Positions 16,669 to 24,783 of a stretch of 64,000 nt of DNA are shown one piece after another. The notes under the pieces were generated by a model. The model was not told the DNA's origin. It saw only the letters and a program-made list of their open reading frames with translations, and made no database searches. Positions within the stretch are counted from its first letter, which is position 1; every line of letters begins with the position of its first letter. The DNA is from Allomesorhizobium sp043769475 (lineage in GTDB: Bacteria > Pseudomonadota > Alphaproteobacteria > Rhizobiales > Rhizobiaceae), in assembly GCF_043769475.1 (NCBI RefSeq), contig NZ_CP171729.1, forward strand, positions 2,604,001 through 2,668,000, read 5' to 3'. Both the position numbers and the translations under genes were made by a program.

Positions 16669-18656
16669 TAGAAGCTGCTCCCGAGCATCATCCAGGTGAC
16701 GAGGGCGGCGACGCCGATCAGCATGGCGAATGCGTAGTGATAGAGATATCCGGTCTGCAGCCTGACGACACTGCGCGTCACATCGATGACGCGCGCCGAC
16801 ACGCCGTCCGGCCCGAAGCCGTCAATGACGAGCCCGTCGCCGGTCTTCCACAGGAAACGGCCGAGGCGTTTAGCCGGGTTCACGAACAGGAAGTCGAAAA
16901 GCTCGTCAAAATACCATTTGTTGAGCAGGAAAGCGTAGAGGCCGCGGTGCCGGGCGGCCAGTTCCCTCGGCATCTCCGGCGAGCGGATGTAGAACTGGTA
17001 CGCCACCCCGAAGCCGATCAGCATGGCGGCGAACGGCGCGATCTTCACCCAGAACGGCACTTCGTGGAAATCGTGCAGGATGTGGTTTTCCGGCAGGACG
17101 AACAGCGCCGCCTTCCAGAATTCCTGATAACCTTCGCCGATGAAATATTCATGGAAGATGACGCCCGCAAACAGCGAGCCGGTGGCGAGCAGCAACAGAG
17201 GCACAAGCATCACCGGCGGCGATTCGTGGACATGGTGCATCACGTCGGCCGTTGCGCGCGGCCGGCCGTGGAAGGTCATGAAGATCAGCCGCCAGGAATA
17301 GAAGCTGGTCATCACCGCCGCCAGCGTCAGGGCGATGAACGCGAACCCCGCCATGGCGTTGTGGCCGACGAACGCGCCTTCGATTATGGCGTCCTTGGAG
17401 AAGAAGCCGGCCGTGCCGATGATCGTCGCCGGAATGCCGACGCCGGTGAGCGCCAGCGTGCCGATAACCATCATCCAGTAGGTGGTCGGGATCAGCGTGC
17501 GCAGTCCGCCCATCTTGCGCATGTCCTGCTCGTCCGAGACGGCATGGATGACCGAGCCGGAGCCCAGGAACAGCAGCGCCTTGAAGAAGGCATGCGTGAA
17601 GAGGTGGAAGATCGCCGCCGAATAGAAGCCGAGGCCGAGCGCCACGAACATGTAGCCGAGCTGCGAGCAGGTCGAATAGGCGATGACGCGCTTGATATCG
17701 TTCTGCACCAAGCCGACGGTCGCGGCGAAGAAGGCAGTGAAGGCGCCGACGAAGGTGACGACCGTCAGCGCCGTGTGCGACAGCTCGAAGATCGGCGACA
17801 GCCGCGCCAGCATGAACACGCCGGCGGTGACCATCGTCGCCGCATGGATGAGCGCGGACACCGGCGTCGGGCCTTCCATCGCGTCCGGCAGCCAGGTGTG
17901 CAGCGGCACCTGCGCCGACTTGCCCATCGCGCCCATGAAGAGCAGCAGGCAGATCGCCGTCAGCGCCGAGGCGCGATCGAGTTCATAGCCGAGGAAATTG
18001 AAAACCCCAGCCGTGTTTTCAGCCGCGCCCTCGACCGGTGCGTAGGAAGCGGCAGTCGCGAATATCGCGTCGAAATTGATCGAGCCGAACAGCACGAACA
18101 CGCCGAATATGCCGAGGATGAAGCCGAAATCACCGACGCGGTTGACCACGAAGGCCTTGATCGCCGCAGCGTTGGCCGACGGCTTCTTGTACCAGAAGCC
18201 GATCAGCAGATAGGAGGCGAGGCCCACACCTTCCCAGCCGAAGAACATCTGCACGAGATTGTCCGCCGTCACCAGCATCAGCATGGCGAAGGTGAAAAGG
18301 GACAGATAGGCAAAGAAGCGCGGCCGGTGTGGATCGTGGTGCATGTAGCCGATCGAGTAGATGTGCACCAAGGCTGACACGGTGTTGACGACAACCAGCA
18401 TGACCACCGTCAGCGTGTCGATACGGAGCGCCCAGTCAGCTTGCAGGCTGCCGGATTCGATGAAGCGCAGCACCGGGATCGTGAAGACTTCCGTGTCGCT
18501 GAAGCCTACACTGAAAAAAGCCCACCATGACAGCAGCGCGCAGATCACCAGGAAGCCGGAGGTGATGTATTCCGATGCTTTCGCGCCCAGCGACGTGCCG
18601 AACAGGCCGACGATCAGGAAGCCGAGCAGCGGCAGGAAGACGATGGCTTGATACAT
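16668..18656 (-). CDS. nuoL: NADH-quinone oxidoreductase subunit L
   Basis: 662 residues. The distal proton-pumping subunit of complex I, carrying the long lateral helix at its C-terminus. Family landmarks: VHIYSIGYMHHDPHRPRFF, MFFGWEGVGLASYLLIGFWY, GKSAQVPLHTWLPDAMEGPTPVSALIHAATMV and NDIKRVIAYSTCSQLGYMF. It lies 10 bases after nuoK and overlaps nuoM by one base. Confidence 0.98.
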   Translation of the reverse strand: MYQAIVFLPLLGFLIVGLFGTSLGAKASEYITSGFLVICALLSWWAFFSVGFSDTEVFTIPVLRFIESGSLQADWALRIDTLTVVMLVVVNTVSALVHIYSIGYMHHDPHRPRFFAYLSLFTFAMLMLVTADNLVQMFFGWEGVGLASYLLIGFWYKKPSANAAAIKAFVVNRVGDFGFILGIFGVFVLFGSINFDAIFATAASYAPVEGAAENTAGVFNFLGYELDRASALTAICLLLFMGAMGKSAQVPLHTWLPDAMEGPTPVSALIHAATMVTAGVFMLARLSPIFELSHTALTVVTFVGAFTAFFAATVGLVQNDIKRVIAYSTCSQLGYMFVALGLGFYSAAIFHLFTHAFFKALLFLGSGSVIHAVSDEQDMRKMGGLRTLIPTTYWMMVIGTLALTGVGIPATIIGTAGFFSKDAIIEGAFVGHNAMAGFAFIALTLAAVMTSFYSWRLIFMTFHGRPRATADVMHHVHESPPVMLVPLLLLATGSLFAGVIFHEYFIGEGYQEFWKAALFVLPENHILHDFHEVPFWVKIAPFAAMLIGFGVAYQFYIRSPEMPRELAARHRGLYAFLLNKWYFDELFDFLFVNPAKRLGRFLWKTGDGLVIDGFGPDGVSARVIDVTRSVVRLQTGYLYHYAFAMLIGVAALVTWMMLGSSF

Positions 18657-18666
18657 GGTCTTACCG

Positions 18667-18975
18667 TCAACCCTTCATCATGTTCACGTCTTCGACCGCG
18701 ATCGAGCCGCGGTTGCGGAAGAACACCACCAGTATGGCAAGCCCGATCGCCGCTTCGGCGGCCGCGACCGTCAGCACGAACAGTGCGAAGACCTGGCCGA
18801 CCAGATCGCCGAGAGCAGCGGAAAACGCCACGAAATTGATGTTCACCGCTAGCAGAATCAGCTCGATCGACATCAGGATGACGATGACGTTCTTGCGGTT
18901 CAGGAAGATGCCGAACACGCCGAGCGTGAACAGGATCGCCGAAACGGTGAGAAAATGCGCGATGCCGATTTCCAT
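18667..18975 (-). CDS. nuoK: NADH-quinone oxidoreductase subunit K
   Basis: 102 residues, three transmembrane helices, the small MrpC-like subunit of complex I. The conserved glutamates sit in MSIELILLAVNINFVAFS and AAAEAAIGLAI. It follows nuoJ with a 2-base gap. Confidence 0.97.
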   Translation of the reverse strand: MEIGIAHFLTVSAILFTLGVFGIFLNRKNVIVILMSIELILLAVNINFVAFSAALGDLVGQVFALFVLTVAAAEAAIGLAILVVFFRNRGSIAVEDVNMMKG

Positions 18976-18977
18976 CG

Positions 18978-19598
18978 TCAGATGCCCTTGCCCGTCTCGA
19001 CTTTTTTGATCTCGATCGCGGTTGCCGGGTTGCGGGCGACCTGGGCCGGAACGTTCTGGCGCTTGACCCCCTCCTTGTGCCGAAGCGTCAGCACGATCGC
19101 GCCGATCATGGCGACGAGCAGGATCAGGCCGGCTACCTGGAAGAAGTAGATGTAGTCGGTATAGAGAATGTCGCCGAGCGCCGCCGTATTGTGCCGCGTC
19201 GCGATATCGGGCGTCGGCATTGCGACGGTCGACGCCAGTTCAGGCGCGAATGTGTAGCCGCCGAGCACGATGACCAGTTCGGCAGCCAAGATCAGCCCGA
19301 CCATGGCGCCAACTGGCGCATATTGCAGCGCGCCCGACTTCAGTTCGGCGAAATCGACGTCGAGCATCATCACGACGAACAGGAAAAGGACTGCCACCGC
19401 GCCGACGTAGACGACGAGCAGGATCATCGCCAGGAACTCGGCCCCGGTCAGCAGGAACAGGCCGGCCGCATTGAAGAAGGTCAGGATCAGGTAGAGGACC
19501 GAATGCACGGGATTGCGCGCGGAAATGACCATGAAGGCCGCCGCGACAGCGATGAAGGCGAAGAGGTAGAAAAATACCGCTTCAAGTCCAATCAGCAT
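18978..19598 (-). CDS. nuoJ: NADH-quinone oxidoreductase subunit J
   Basis: 206 residues from the ATG at 19596-19598, which begins MLIGLEAVFFYLFAF as usual for this family. It is a membrane subunit of complex I (NPVHSVLYLILTFFNAAGLFLL, YVGAVAVLFLFVVMMLDVD). The open frame extends upstream to 19676 but that part is charged and lies in the intergenic repeat side. It is separated from nuoI by ~220 bases that include a palindromic repeat, the longest gap within the operon. Confidence 0.96.
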   Translation of the reverse strand: MLIGLEAVFFYLFAFIAVAAAFMVISARNPVHSVLYLILTFFNAAGLFLLTGAEFLAMILLVVYVGAVAVLFLFVVMMLDVDFAELKSGALQYAPVGAMVGLILAAELVIVLGGYTFAPELASTVAMPTPDIATRHNTAALGDILYTDYIYFFQVAGLILLVAMIGAIVLTLRHKEGVKRQNVPAQVARNPATAIEIKKVETGKGI

Positions 19599-19696
19599 GG
19601 GTTCCCCCGGGGTTTCTATCTGATTCCGCCCCGTCCCCGGCTGCGAAATCGCGTGTTCCTTAGACGAGCGGCGCACCCTCGTCCACTACTCGACCG

Positions 19697-19811
19697 CCTC
19701 TCATCCGCCTGCCGGCACCTTCTCCCCGTAAGAACGGGAAGAAGGACGAACCTTCGGCGCTGACGACCCCCTCTCCCCGTTCTTCACGGGGAGAGGGTAA
19801 GGGTGAGGGGC
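19697..19811. repeat. Palindromic repeat element, family A, between nuoI and nuoJ
   Basis: A 115-base element made of two hairpins: the left has CTCATCCGCCTGCCGGCACC then a TTCTCCCCGT/ACGGGAAGAAG stem, the right a CTCTCCCCGT/ACGGGGAGAG stem ending GTGAGGGGC. It shares its outer ends and core stems with the elements at 35691-35816 and 43853-44015. This copy is intergenic and the nuo operon reads through it. Confidence 0.85.
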
Positions 19812-19821
19812 AGCGCCAACG

Positions 19822-20313
19822 TTACCGATAAGGCGCATCCAGAGCGATGTTGCGCGCCAGTTCGCGCTCCCAGCGATCGCCATTGGCGAGCAGTTTTTCC
19901 TTGTCGTAGTAGAGTTCCTCGCGCGTCTCGGTGGAGAACTCGAAATTCGGCCCTTCCACGATCGCGTCGACCGGACAGGCTTCCTGGCAGAAGCCGCAAT
20001 AGATGCACTTCACCATGTCGATATCGTAGCGCACCGTGCGGCGCGTGCCGTCATTGCGGCGCGGCCCGGCCTCGATGGTGATGGCCTGCGCCGGACAGAT
20101 CGCCTCGCACAGCTTGCAGGCGATGCAGCGCTCTTCACCGTTCGGATAGCGCCGCAGCGCGTGCTCGCCGCGAAAACGCGGGCTGAGCGGCCCCTTTTCG
20201 AACGGATAATTCAGCGTCGGCTTCGGCCCGAAGAACATCTTCATCGACAGGAAGAAAGCGCCGACGAACTCCTTGAGAAGCAGCGATTTGGCGGCTTGTG
20301 CAAGTGCCGACAT
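19822..20313 (-). CDS. nuoI: NADH-quinone oxidoreductase subunit I (two 4Fe-4S clusters)
   Basis: 163 residues. A peripheral ferredoxin-like subunit of complex I that passes electrons toward NuoB. Two 4Fe-4S motifs are plain: CIACKLCEAICP and CIYCGFCQEACP. The N-terminal amphipathic region (SLLLKEFVGAFFLSMKMFF) contacts the membrane arm. It follows the 63-residue gene by 2 bases. Confidence 0.98.
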   Translation of the reverse strand: MSALAQAAKSLLLKEFVGAFFLSMKMFFGPKPTLNYPFEKGPLSPRFRGEHALRRYPNGEERCIACKLCEAICPAQAITIEAGPRRNDGTRRTVRYDIDMVKCIYCGFCQEACPVDAIVEGPNFEFSTETREELYYDKEKLLANGDRWERELARNIALDAPYR

Positions 20314-20315
20314 GA

Positions 20316-20507
20316 TCAGTCTCCGGTAAACAGCGGGGCTACGAAGTAGCCTATGACCGGCAAGAGCACGAGCTGGCTCAGGCCGGTTACGTTGAGAACG
20401 CGCTTGGTTTCGGGCAGTTCGACGCGCGAGGCCAAAAGACGCAGCGCGAATAAATCCGCCACTGCGACCGCGAACCCGATCAGCGCCCCTATAAGCCCGG
20501 CCGACAT
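20316..20507 (-). CDS. Small two-helix membrane protein inside the nuo operon
   Basis: 63 residues with two hydrophobic segments: GLIGALIGFAVAVADLFALR and VTGLSQLVLLPVIGYFVAPLF, joined by a charged loop (RVELPETKRVLN). It overlaps the nuoH stop by ATGA and ends 2 bases before nuoI, so it is translated with the complex I subunits. I do not recognise a named family. An assembly factor or accessory complex I subunit is plausible from position only. Upstream in-frame extension lies within nuoH and is rejected. Confidence 0.8.
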   Translation of the reverse strand: MSAGLIGALIGFAVAVADLFALRLLASRVELPETKRVLNVTGLSQLVLLPVIGYFVAPLFTGD

Positions 20508-21550
20508 CACGCCATTCCCGTCAGTTTCAGGAACGCAGCCACAATGACCACCATGGCCAGCGAGATCGGCAGGAACACTTTCCAGCCTAGTCGCATCAGC
20601 TGATCGTAGCGGTAGCGCGGCACGAAGGCCTTCACCATGGCGAACATGAAGAAGCAGAGGCAGACCTTCAGAACGAACCAGATTACGCCCGGCACCCAGG
20701 TGAACGGCGCGAAGTCGAAGGGAGGCAGCCACCCGCCGAGGAACAGGATGGTGGTGAGCGCGCACATCAGGACGATCGCCACGTATTCGCCGAGGAAGAA
20801 CAACAGGAACGGCGTTGACGAGTATTCGATCATGTGGCCGGCGACGAGCTCCGATTCGGCCTCGACCAGGTCGAAGGGCGGCCGGTTCGTCTCGGCCAGC
20901 GCCGAGATGAAGAAGATGAAGAACATCGGGAACAGCGCCAGCCAGTGCCAGTCGAGAAACGTGTTGGGCAGGCCGAGCCGAGTGCCGATGCCGTCGCTCT
21001 GGGAGAGCACGATGTCGGAGAGGTTCAGCGAACCGACGACGAGCAGCACGGTGACAATCACGAAGCCGATCGAGACTTCATAGGAAACCATCTGCGCCGC
21101 CGAGCGCAGCGCGCCGAGGAACGGATATTTCGAGTTCGACGCCCAGCCGCCCATGATGACGCCGTAGACCTCCAGCGAGGAGATGGCGAAGACGTAGAGG
21201 ATGCCGACATTGATGTTGGCGATCGCCCAACCTTCGCTCACCGGGATCACCGCCCAGGCGGCGAGCGCCAGAACCGCCGAAATAACCGGGGCCAGGAGAA
21301 ACACGCCCTTGTTGGCGCCCGACGGTATCACCGGCTCCTTGAACACGAATTTCAGGAGATCCGCGAAGGACTGAAGCAGCCCCCATGGACCGACAACGTT
21401 CGGACCGCGCCGCATCTGCACCGCCGCCCAGATCTTGCGGTCGGCATAGAGGATGTAGGCGACGAATATCAAAAGGATGACGATCAGCGCGACCGACTGC
21501 AGAAGGATGATCAGGCCGGGCCAGACGTAGAACGAGAAAAAAGTGTCCAT
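20507..21550 (-). CDS. nuoH: NADH-quinone oxidoreductase subunit H
   Basis: 347 residues from the ATG at 21548-21550 (MDTFFSFYVWPGL). This membrane subunit helps form the quinone-binding site. Signature regions: YADRKIWAAVQMRRGPNVVGPWG, LLQSFADLLKFVFKE, and ETNRPPFDLVEAESELVAG. It begins 8 bases after nuoG and ends in an ATGA overlap with the 63-residue gene. Confidence 0.97.
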   Translation of the reverse strand: MDTFFSFYVWPGLIILLQSVALIVILLIFVAYILYADRKIWAAVQMRRGPNVVGPWGLLQSFADLLKFVFKEPVIPSGANKGVFLLAPVISAVLALAAWAVIPVSEGWAIANINVGILYVFAISSLEVYGVIMGGWASNSKYPFLGALRSAAQMVSYEVSIGFVIVTVLLVVGSLNLSDIVLSQSDGIGTRLGLPNTFLDWHWLALFPMFFIFFISALAETNRPPFDLVEAESELVAGHMIEYSSTPFLLFFLGEYVAIVLMCALTTILFLGGWLPPFDFAPFTWVPGVIWFVLKVCLCFFMFAMVKAFVPRYRYDQLMRLGWKVFLPISLAMVVIVAAFLKLTGMA

Positions 21551-21558
21551 TACCGCCC

Positions 21559-23640
21559 CTACTCGGCTGCCTGTTTGAAGCCGCCCTTCGCCAGGGCCGA
21601 GCATTCGGCCATGACGGCGGAGGCCCGCGCGATCGGGTTCGTCAGATAGAAGTCTTTCACCGGCGATGCAAACGCGCCCTTGGCCAGCGGCCCGGCGATC
21701 TTCGCCGTGCGTGCGATGTCGGTCGGTTCGCCCGCCGCGATCTCGTCGATGGCCGCCAAATGTGGGTAGTCGGCGATGAGCTTCGCGCGCAACTGCGCCA
21801 GCAGATCGAAAGGCAGCCGATGGCCAAGTTGGTCCGAAAGCGCCCGAAAGATCGCCCAGTCTTCTCTGGCCTCGCCAGGCGCGAAGCCGGCACGGTTGGT
21901 CTGCTGCACCCGGCCTTCGGTGTTGACGTAGGTGCCGGATTTTTCGGTATAGGCCGCACCCGGCAGGATGACATTGGCGCGGTGCGCGCCGGCGTCGCCA
22001 TGCGTGCCGATATAGACGACGAACGCGCCGCCGGTGGCGGTCATGTCGATTTCGTCGGCGCCGAGCAGGAACAGGATCTCCATTGCGGATGCCATCTCAG
22101 CGGCGCTCTTGCCGCCCTCGCCCGGCACAAAGCCGATGTCGAGACCGCCGACCCGTGCGGCCGCCGTATGGAGGACCGCAAAACCGTTCCATTCGGCGCT
22201 GACCGCATCGACCGCGAGCGCCAGCTTGGCTGCAAGCCCGAGCACGGCCGCCCCGTCGGCGCGGGCCAACGCGCCCTGCCCGACGATGATCAGCGGCCGC
22301 TTCGCGTTCTTTAGGGCGGAGAAGAACTTGCCCTTGCTGCCGGCAAGCTCCTTCAGTGATTCCGGCCCAGCGCCGAGCATCTCGTAGTCGTACCGGAGAT
22401 CGCCGACCTCGCCGATCACGCCAACCGGCAGGTTGCCTATGCGCCAGCGCTTCCTGATCCGTGCATTGAGCACGGAAGCCTCGAAGCGCGGATTGGAGCC
22501 GATGATCAGCACCGCATCCGCCTGCTCGATGCCTTCGATCGTCGGGTTGAAGATGTAGCTGGCGCGCCCCAGCGCCGGATCGAGCGCGGCGCCGTCCTGG
22601 CGGCAATCCATGTTCGGCGACGCCAGCGACTGCATCAGGAGTTTCAGCGCATACATCTCCTCGACTGCGGCCAGATCGCCCGCAACAGCCCCGATCTTGT
22701 CGCCCGAGCTTTTCGCAACTGCCTCCTTGATCGCGGCGAAGGCTTCGCTCCAGGTCGCGGCAACCAGCTTGCCGTCACGGCGCACATAGGGCCGGTCGAG
22801 GCGCTGGGTCCTGAGGCCGTCCCAGACGAAGCGCGTCTTGTCCGAGATCCACTCCTCGTTCACCTGCTCGTTGATGCGCGGCAGGATGCGCATCACTTCG
22901 CGGCCGCGTGAATCGACCCGAATGGCGGACCCGACCGCATCCATGACGTCGATCGATTCGGTCTTGGTGAGTTCCCATGGCCGCGCCTGGAACGCGTAGG
23001 GCTTGGATGTCAGCGCGCCGACCGGGCAGAGGTCGATGACATTGCCCTGGAGCTCCGAGGTCATCGCCTCTTCGAGATAGGTGGTGATCTCGGCGTCCTC
23101 GCCTCGGCCGATCAAGCCGAGTTCGGAGATGCCGGCAACTTCGGTGGTGAAGCGGACGCACCGCGTGCAGTGGATGCAGCGATTCATGATCGTCTTGACC
23201 AGAGGGCCGATATATTTGTCTTCGACCGCGCGCTTATTTTCCTGATAGCGTGATGAATCGACGCCGAACGCCATCGCCTGGTCCTGCAGGTCGCACTCGC
23301 CGCCCTGGTCGCAAATCGGGCAGTCGAGCGGATGGTTGATGAGCAAAAACTCCATCACGCCTTCGCGGGCCTTCTTGACCATCGGCGTGTTGGTGAAGAT
23401 TTCCGGCGTCTCACCATTGGGGCCGGGGCGCAGGTCGCGCACGCCCATGGCGCAGGAGGCAGCCGGCTTCGGCGGCCCGCCCTTCACCTCGATCAGGCAC
23501 ATGCGGCAATTGCCGGCGATCGACAGCCGCTCATGGAAGCAGAAGCGCGGCACTTCCGCGCCCGCCTCTTCCGCCGCCTGCAGCAGCGTGTAGTGATCGG
23601 GAACCTCGATCTCTTTGCCGTCGACTTTCAGCTTCGCCAT
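21559..23640 (-). CDS. nuoG: NADH-quinone oxidoreductase subunit G
   Basis: 693 residues. The large iron-sulfur subunit of the NADH-dehydrogenase arm. The N-terminal ferredoxin domain has CFHERLSIAGNCRMCLIE and PAASCAMG (2Fe-2S); then come the His-Cys motif HPLDCPICDQGGECDLQ and CIHCTRCVRF (4Fe-4S). The rest is a molybdopterin-oxidoreductase-like domain that has lost its cofactor in this family. It directly follows the pentapeptide-repeat gene with no gap. Confidence 0.97.
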   Translation of the reverse strand: MAKLKVDGKEIEVPDHYTLLQAAEEAGAEVPRFCFHERLSIAGNCRMCLIEVKGGPPKPAASCAMGVRDLRPGPNGETPEIFTNTPMVKKAREGVMEFLLINHPLDCPICDQGGECDLQDQAMAFGVDSSRYQENKRAVEDKYIGPLVKTIMNRCIHCTRCVRFTTEVAGISELGLIGRGEDAEITTYLEEAMTSELQGNVIDLCPVGALTSKPYAFQARPWELTKTESIDVMDAVGSAIRVDSRGREVMRILPRINEQVNEEWISDKTRFVWDGLRTQRLDRPYVRRDGKLVAATWSEAFAAIKEAVAKSSGDKIGAVAGDLAAVEEMYALKLLMQSLASPNMDCRQDGAALDPALGRASYIFNPTIEGIEQADAVLIIGSNPRFEASVLNARIRKRWRIGNLPVGVIGEVGDLRYDYEMLGAGPESLKELAGSKGKFFSALKNAKRPLIIVGQGALARADGAAVLGLAAKLALAVDAVSAEWNGFAVLHTAAARVGGLDIGFVPGEGGKSAAEMASAMEILFLLGADEIDMTATGGAFVVYIGTHGDAGAHRANVILPGAAYTEKSGTYVNTEGRVQQTNRAGFAPGEAREDWAIFRALSDQLGHRLPFDLLAQLRAKLIADYPHLAAIDEIAAGEPTDIARTAKIAGPLAKGAFASPVKDFYLTNPIARASAVMAECSALAKGGFKQAAE

Positions 23641-23952
23641 TCACTTGCCCCCGGAGCGGCCTGCCGCTTCGTATGCCTGCAGCAGGTCGCGAACGCTGAT
23701 GCCGTCGATCATCATCCCTTCGATCTGCGCGTTTTCTATCTTCACATTGCTCATGTTCACGTTGGTGAAAAACGTGTTGGACAGATTGACGTCTTCCACC
23801 TTCGAATTGCTCAAATTTGTCTTGTTGATGAGAGCTGCCGACAGATTGACGTTGTGAAACCGGGTATTCGACAGGTTGACATCGTCAAAGCGCGAATTCG
23901 CGACCGTGGCGTCGCGCACATCAAGAACATCGCGCGTGTCGTGGATTTCCAT
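23641..23952 (-). CDS. Pentapeptide-repeat protein in the nuo operon
   Basis: 103 residues. The middle is a run of five-residue repeats with Leu/Phe/Val at the centre and Asn/Ser/Thr around (DDVNLSNTRFHNVNLS, NKTNLSNSKVEDVNLS, NTFFTNVNMSNVKIENAQIEG), which should fold as a small right-handed quadrilateral beta-helix. It ends with IDGISVRDLLQAYEAA. There is no signal peptide. I start at the ATG (23950-23952); an adjacent GTG is in frame. It ends directly at the nuoG start. The role is unknown; a scaffold or assembly factor for complex I is inference from position. Confidence 0.8.
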   Translation of the reverse strand: MEIHDTRDVLDVRDATVANSRFDDVNLSNTRFHNVNLSAALINKTNLSNSKVEDVNLSNTFFTNVNMSNVKIENAQIEGMMIDGISVRDLLQAYEAAGRSGGK

Positions 23953-23976
23953 CACTTTGCTCCCACCTTGCCCAAT

Positions 23977-24696
23977 TCAGTGCTTCGTCCCGCTCGCGGC
24001 GAGCTTCGTTGCCTGCCCGATCCAGTCGTCGCGGCCGATCCGGCCCTTGAACGACAGATAGTCGTCGACCCAGGCTATCTCTTCCCTGCTCCAGCTTGCG
24101 ATCTGCGCGTAGGTCCAGACGCCAAGGCCGTTGAGCACCTGCTCGAGCTTCGGACCGATGCCCGAAATCGCCTTCAGGTCGTCCGGCTTTTGCGGCTTCT
24201 CCATCGCCTTGGGCTGCCGGAAATCCTCCGGCATCAGTTCAGCGATTGCTTCGGCAACCGCGCCCTGTCGAGCATCCGCCACCACATCGGCGGCCTTGAC
24301 GTCTTCGACAGGCTGCTGGGCATCCTCCGTCATCTCTCTGGCCACGGATCGTGCCTGCGTGATCAGCACATTTGTCGCCGCCTTCGCGCGAACCGCCGGC
24401 GATTTCGGTTTTTCGACGAAATCGTCCTTGTTCGGCGCCAGGTCTTCCAGAACGGGCATCCATAGGCGCTGCGAGGCCTCGGCCGCGCCGGAAACGGCGC
24501 CTGCCCACAGCCCGAATACCTGGCTGGCCAGTCCGAAGCCGAGCGCCGAGAAAGCGGCCGCCCCGGCAAGCGGATGCGCCATCAGATTGACGGCGCCAGC
24601 AAAATCCTTCGGCATGATGACAGCCATGTATTCGTTCATCTTTTCGCTGAAGTCCGCGTCCGGACCGGCATGTTCGGGTATGGAAGATTTCGACAT
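23977..24696 (-). CDS. NuoE-tail-like protein with C-terminal helix-hairpin-helix-type domain
   Basis: 239 residues from the ATG at 24694-24696, which has AAGGAG 8 bases upstream. The N-terminal half has a hydrophobic Ala/Gly-rich stretch (AGAAAFSALGFGLASQVFGLWAGAV) resembling a phasin-like or membrane-associated helix. The C-terminal ~65 residues read DDLKAISGIGPKLEQVLNGL and end in GRIGRDDWIGQATKLAA. That is a GIGPK helix-hairpin-helix-type module, closely matching residue for residue the C-terminal tail of NuoE (26100-27386). It sits between nuoF and the pentapeptide gene. Function unknown. Confidence 0.8.
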   Translation of the reverse strand: MSKSSIPEHAGPDADFSEKMNEYMAVIMPKDFAGAVNLMAHPLAGAAAFSALGFGLASQVFGLWAGAVSGAAEASQRLWMPVLEDLAPNKDDFVEKPKSPAVRAKAATNVLITQARSVAREMTEDAQQPVEDVKAADVVADARQGAVAEAIAELMPEDFRQPKAMEKPQKPDDLKAISGIGPKLEQVLNGLGVWTYAQIASWSREEIAWVDDYLSFKGRIGRDDWIGQATKLAASGTKH

Positions 24697-24783
24697 CGGG
24701 GGCTCCTTCGCCGTTCTTTCCGTTCGTCTTGCCCTTGGTGCTTCCTCAAATCGGACCATCGGTCCGCAGTTACTAAGGTCGTT

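Noticed and set aside
15109..18377. Plus-strand frames of 520 and 546 codons antisense to nuoM and nuoL
   Set aside because: Arg/His/Asp/Glu-rich translations typical of shadows opposite hydrophobic GC-rich genes; no ribosome sites or motifs.
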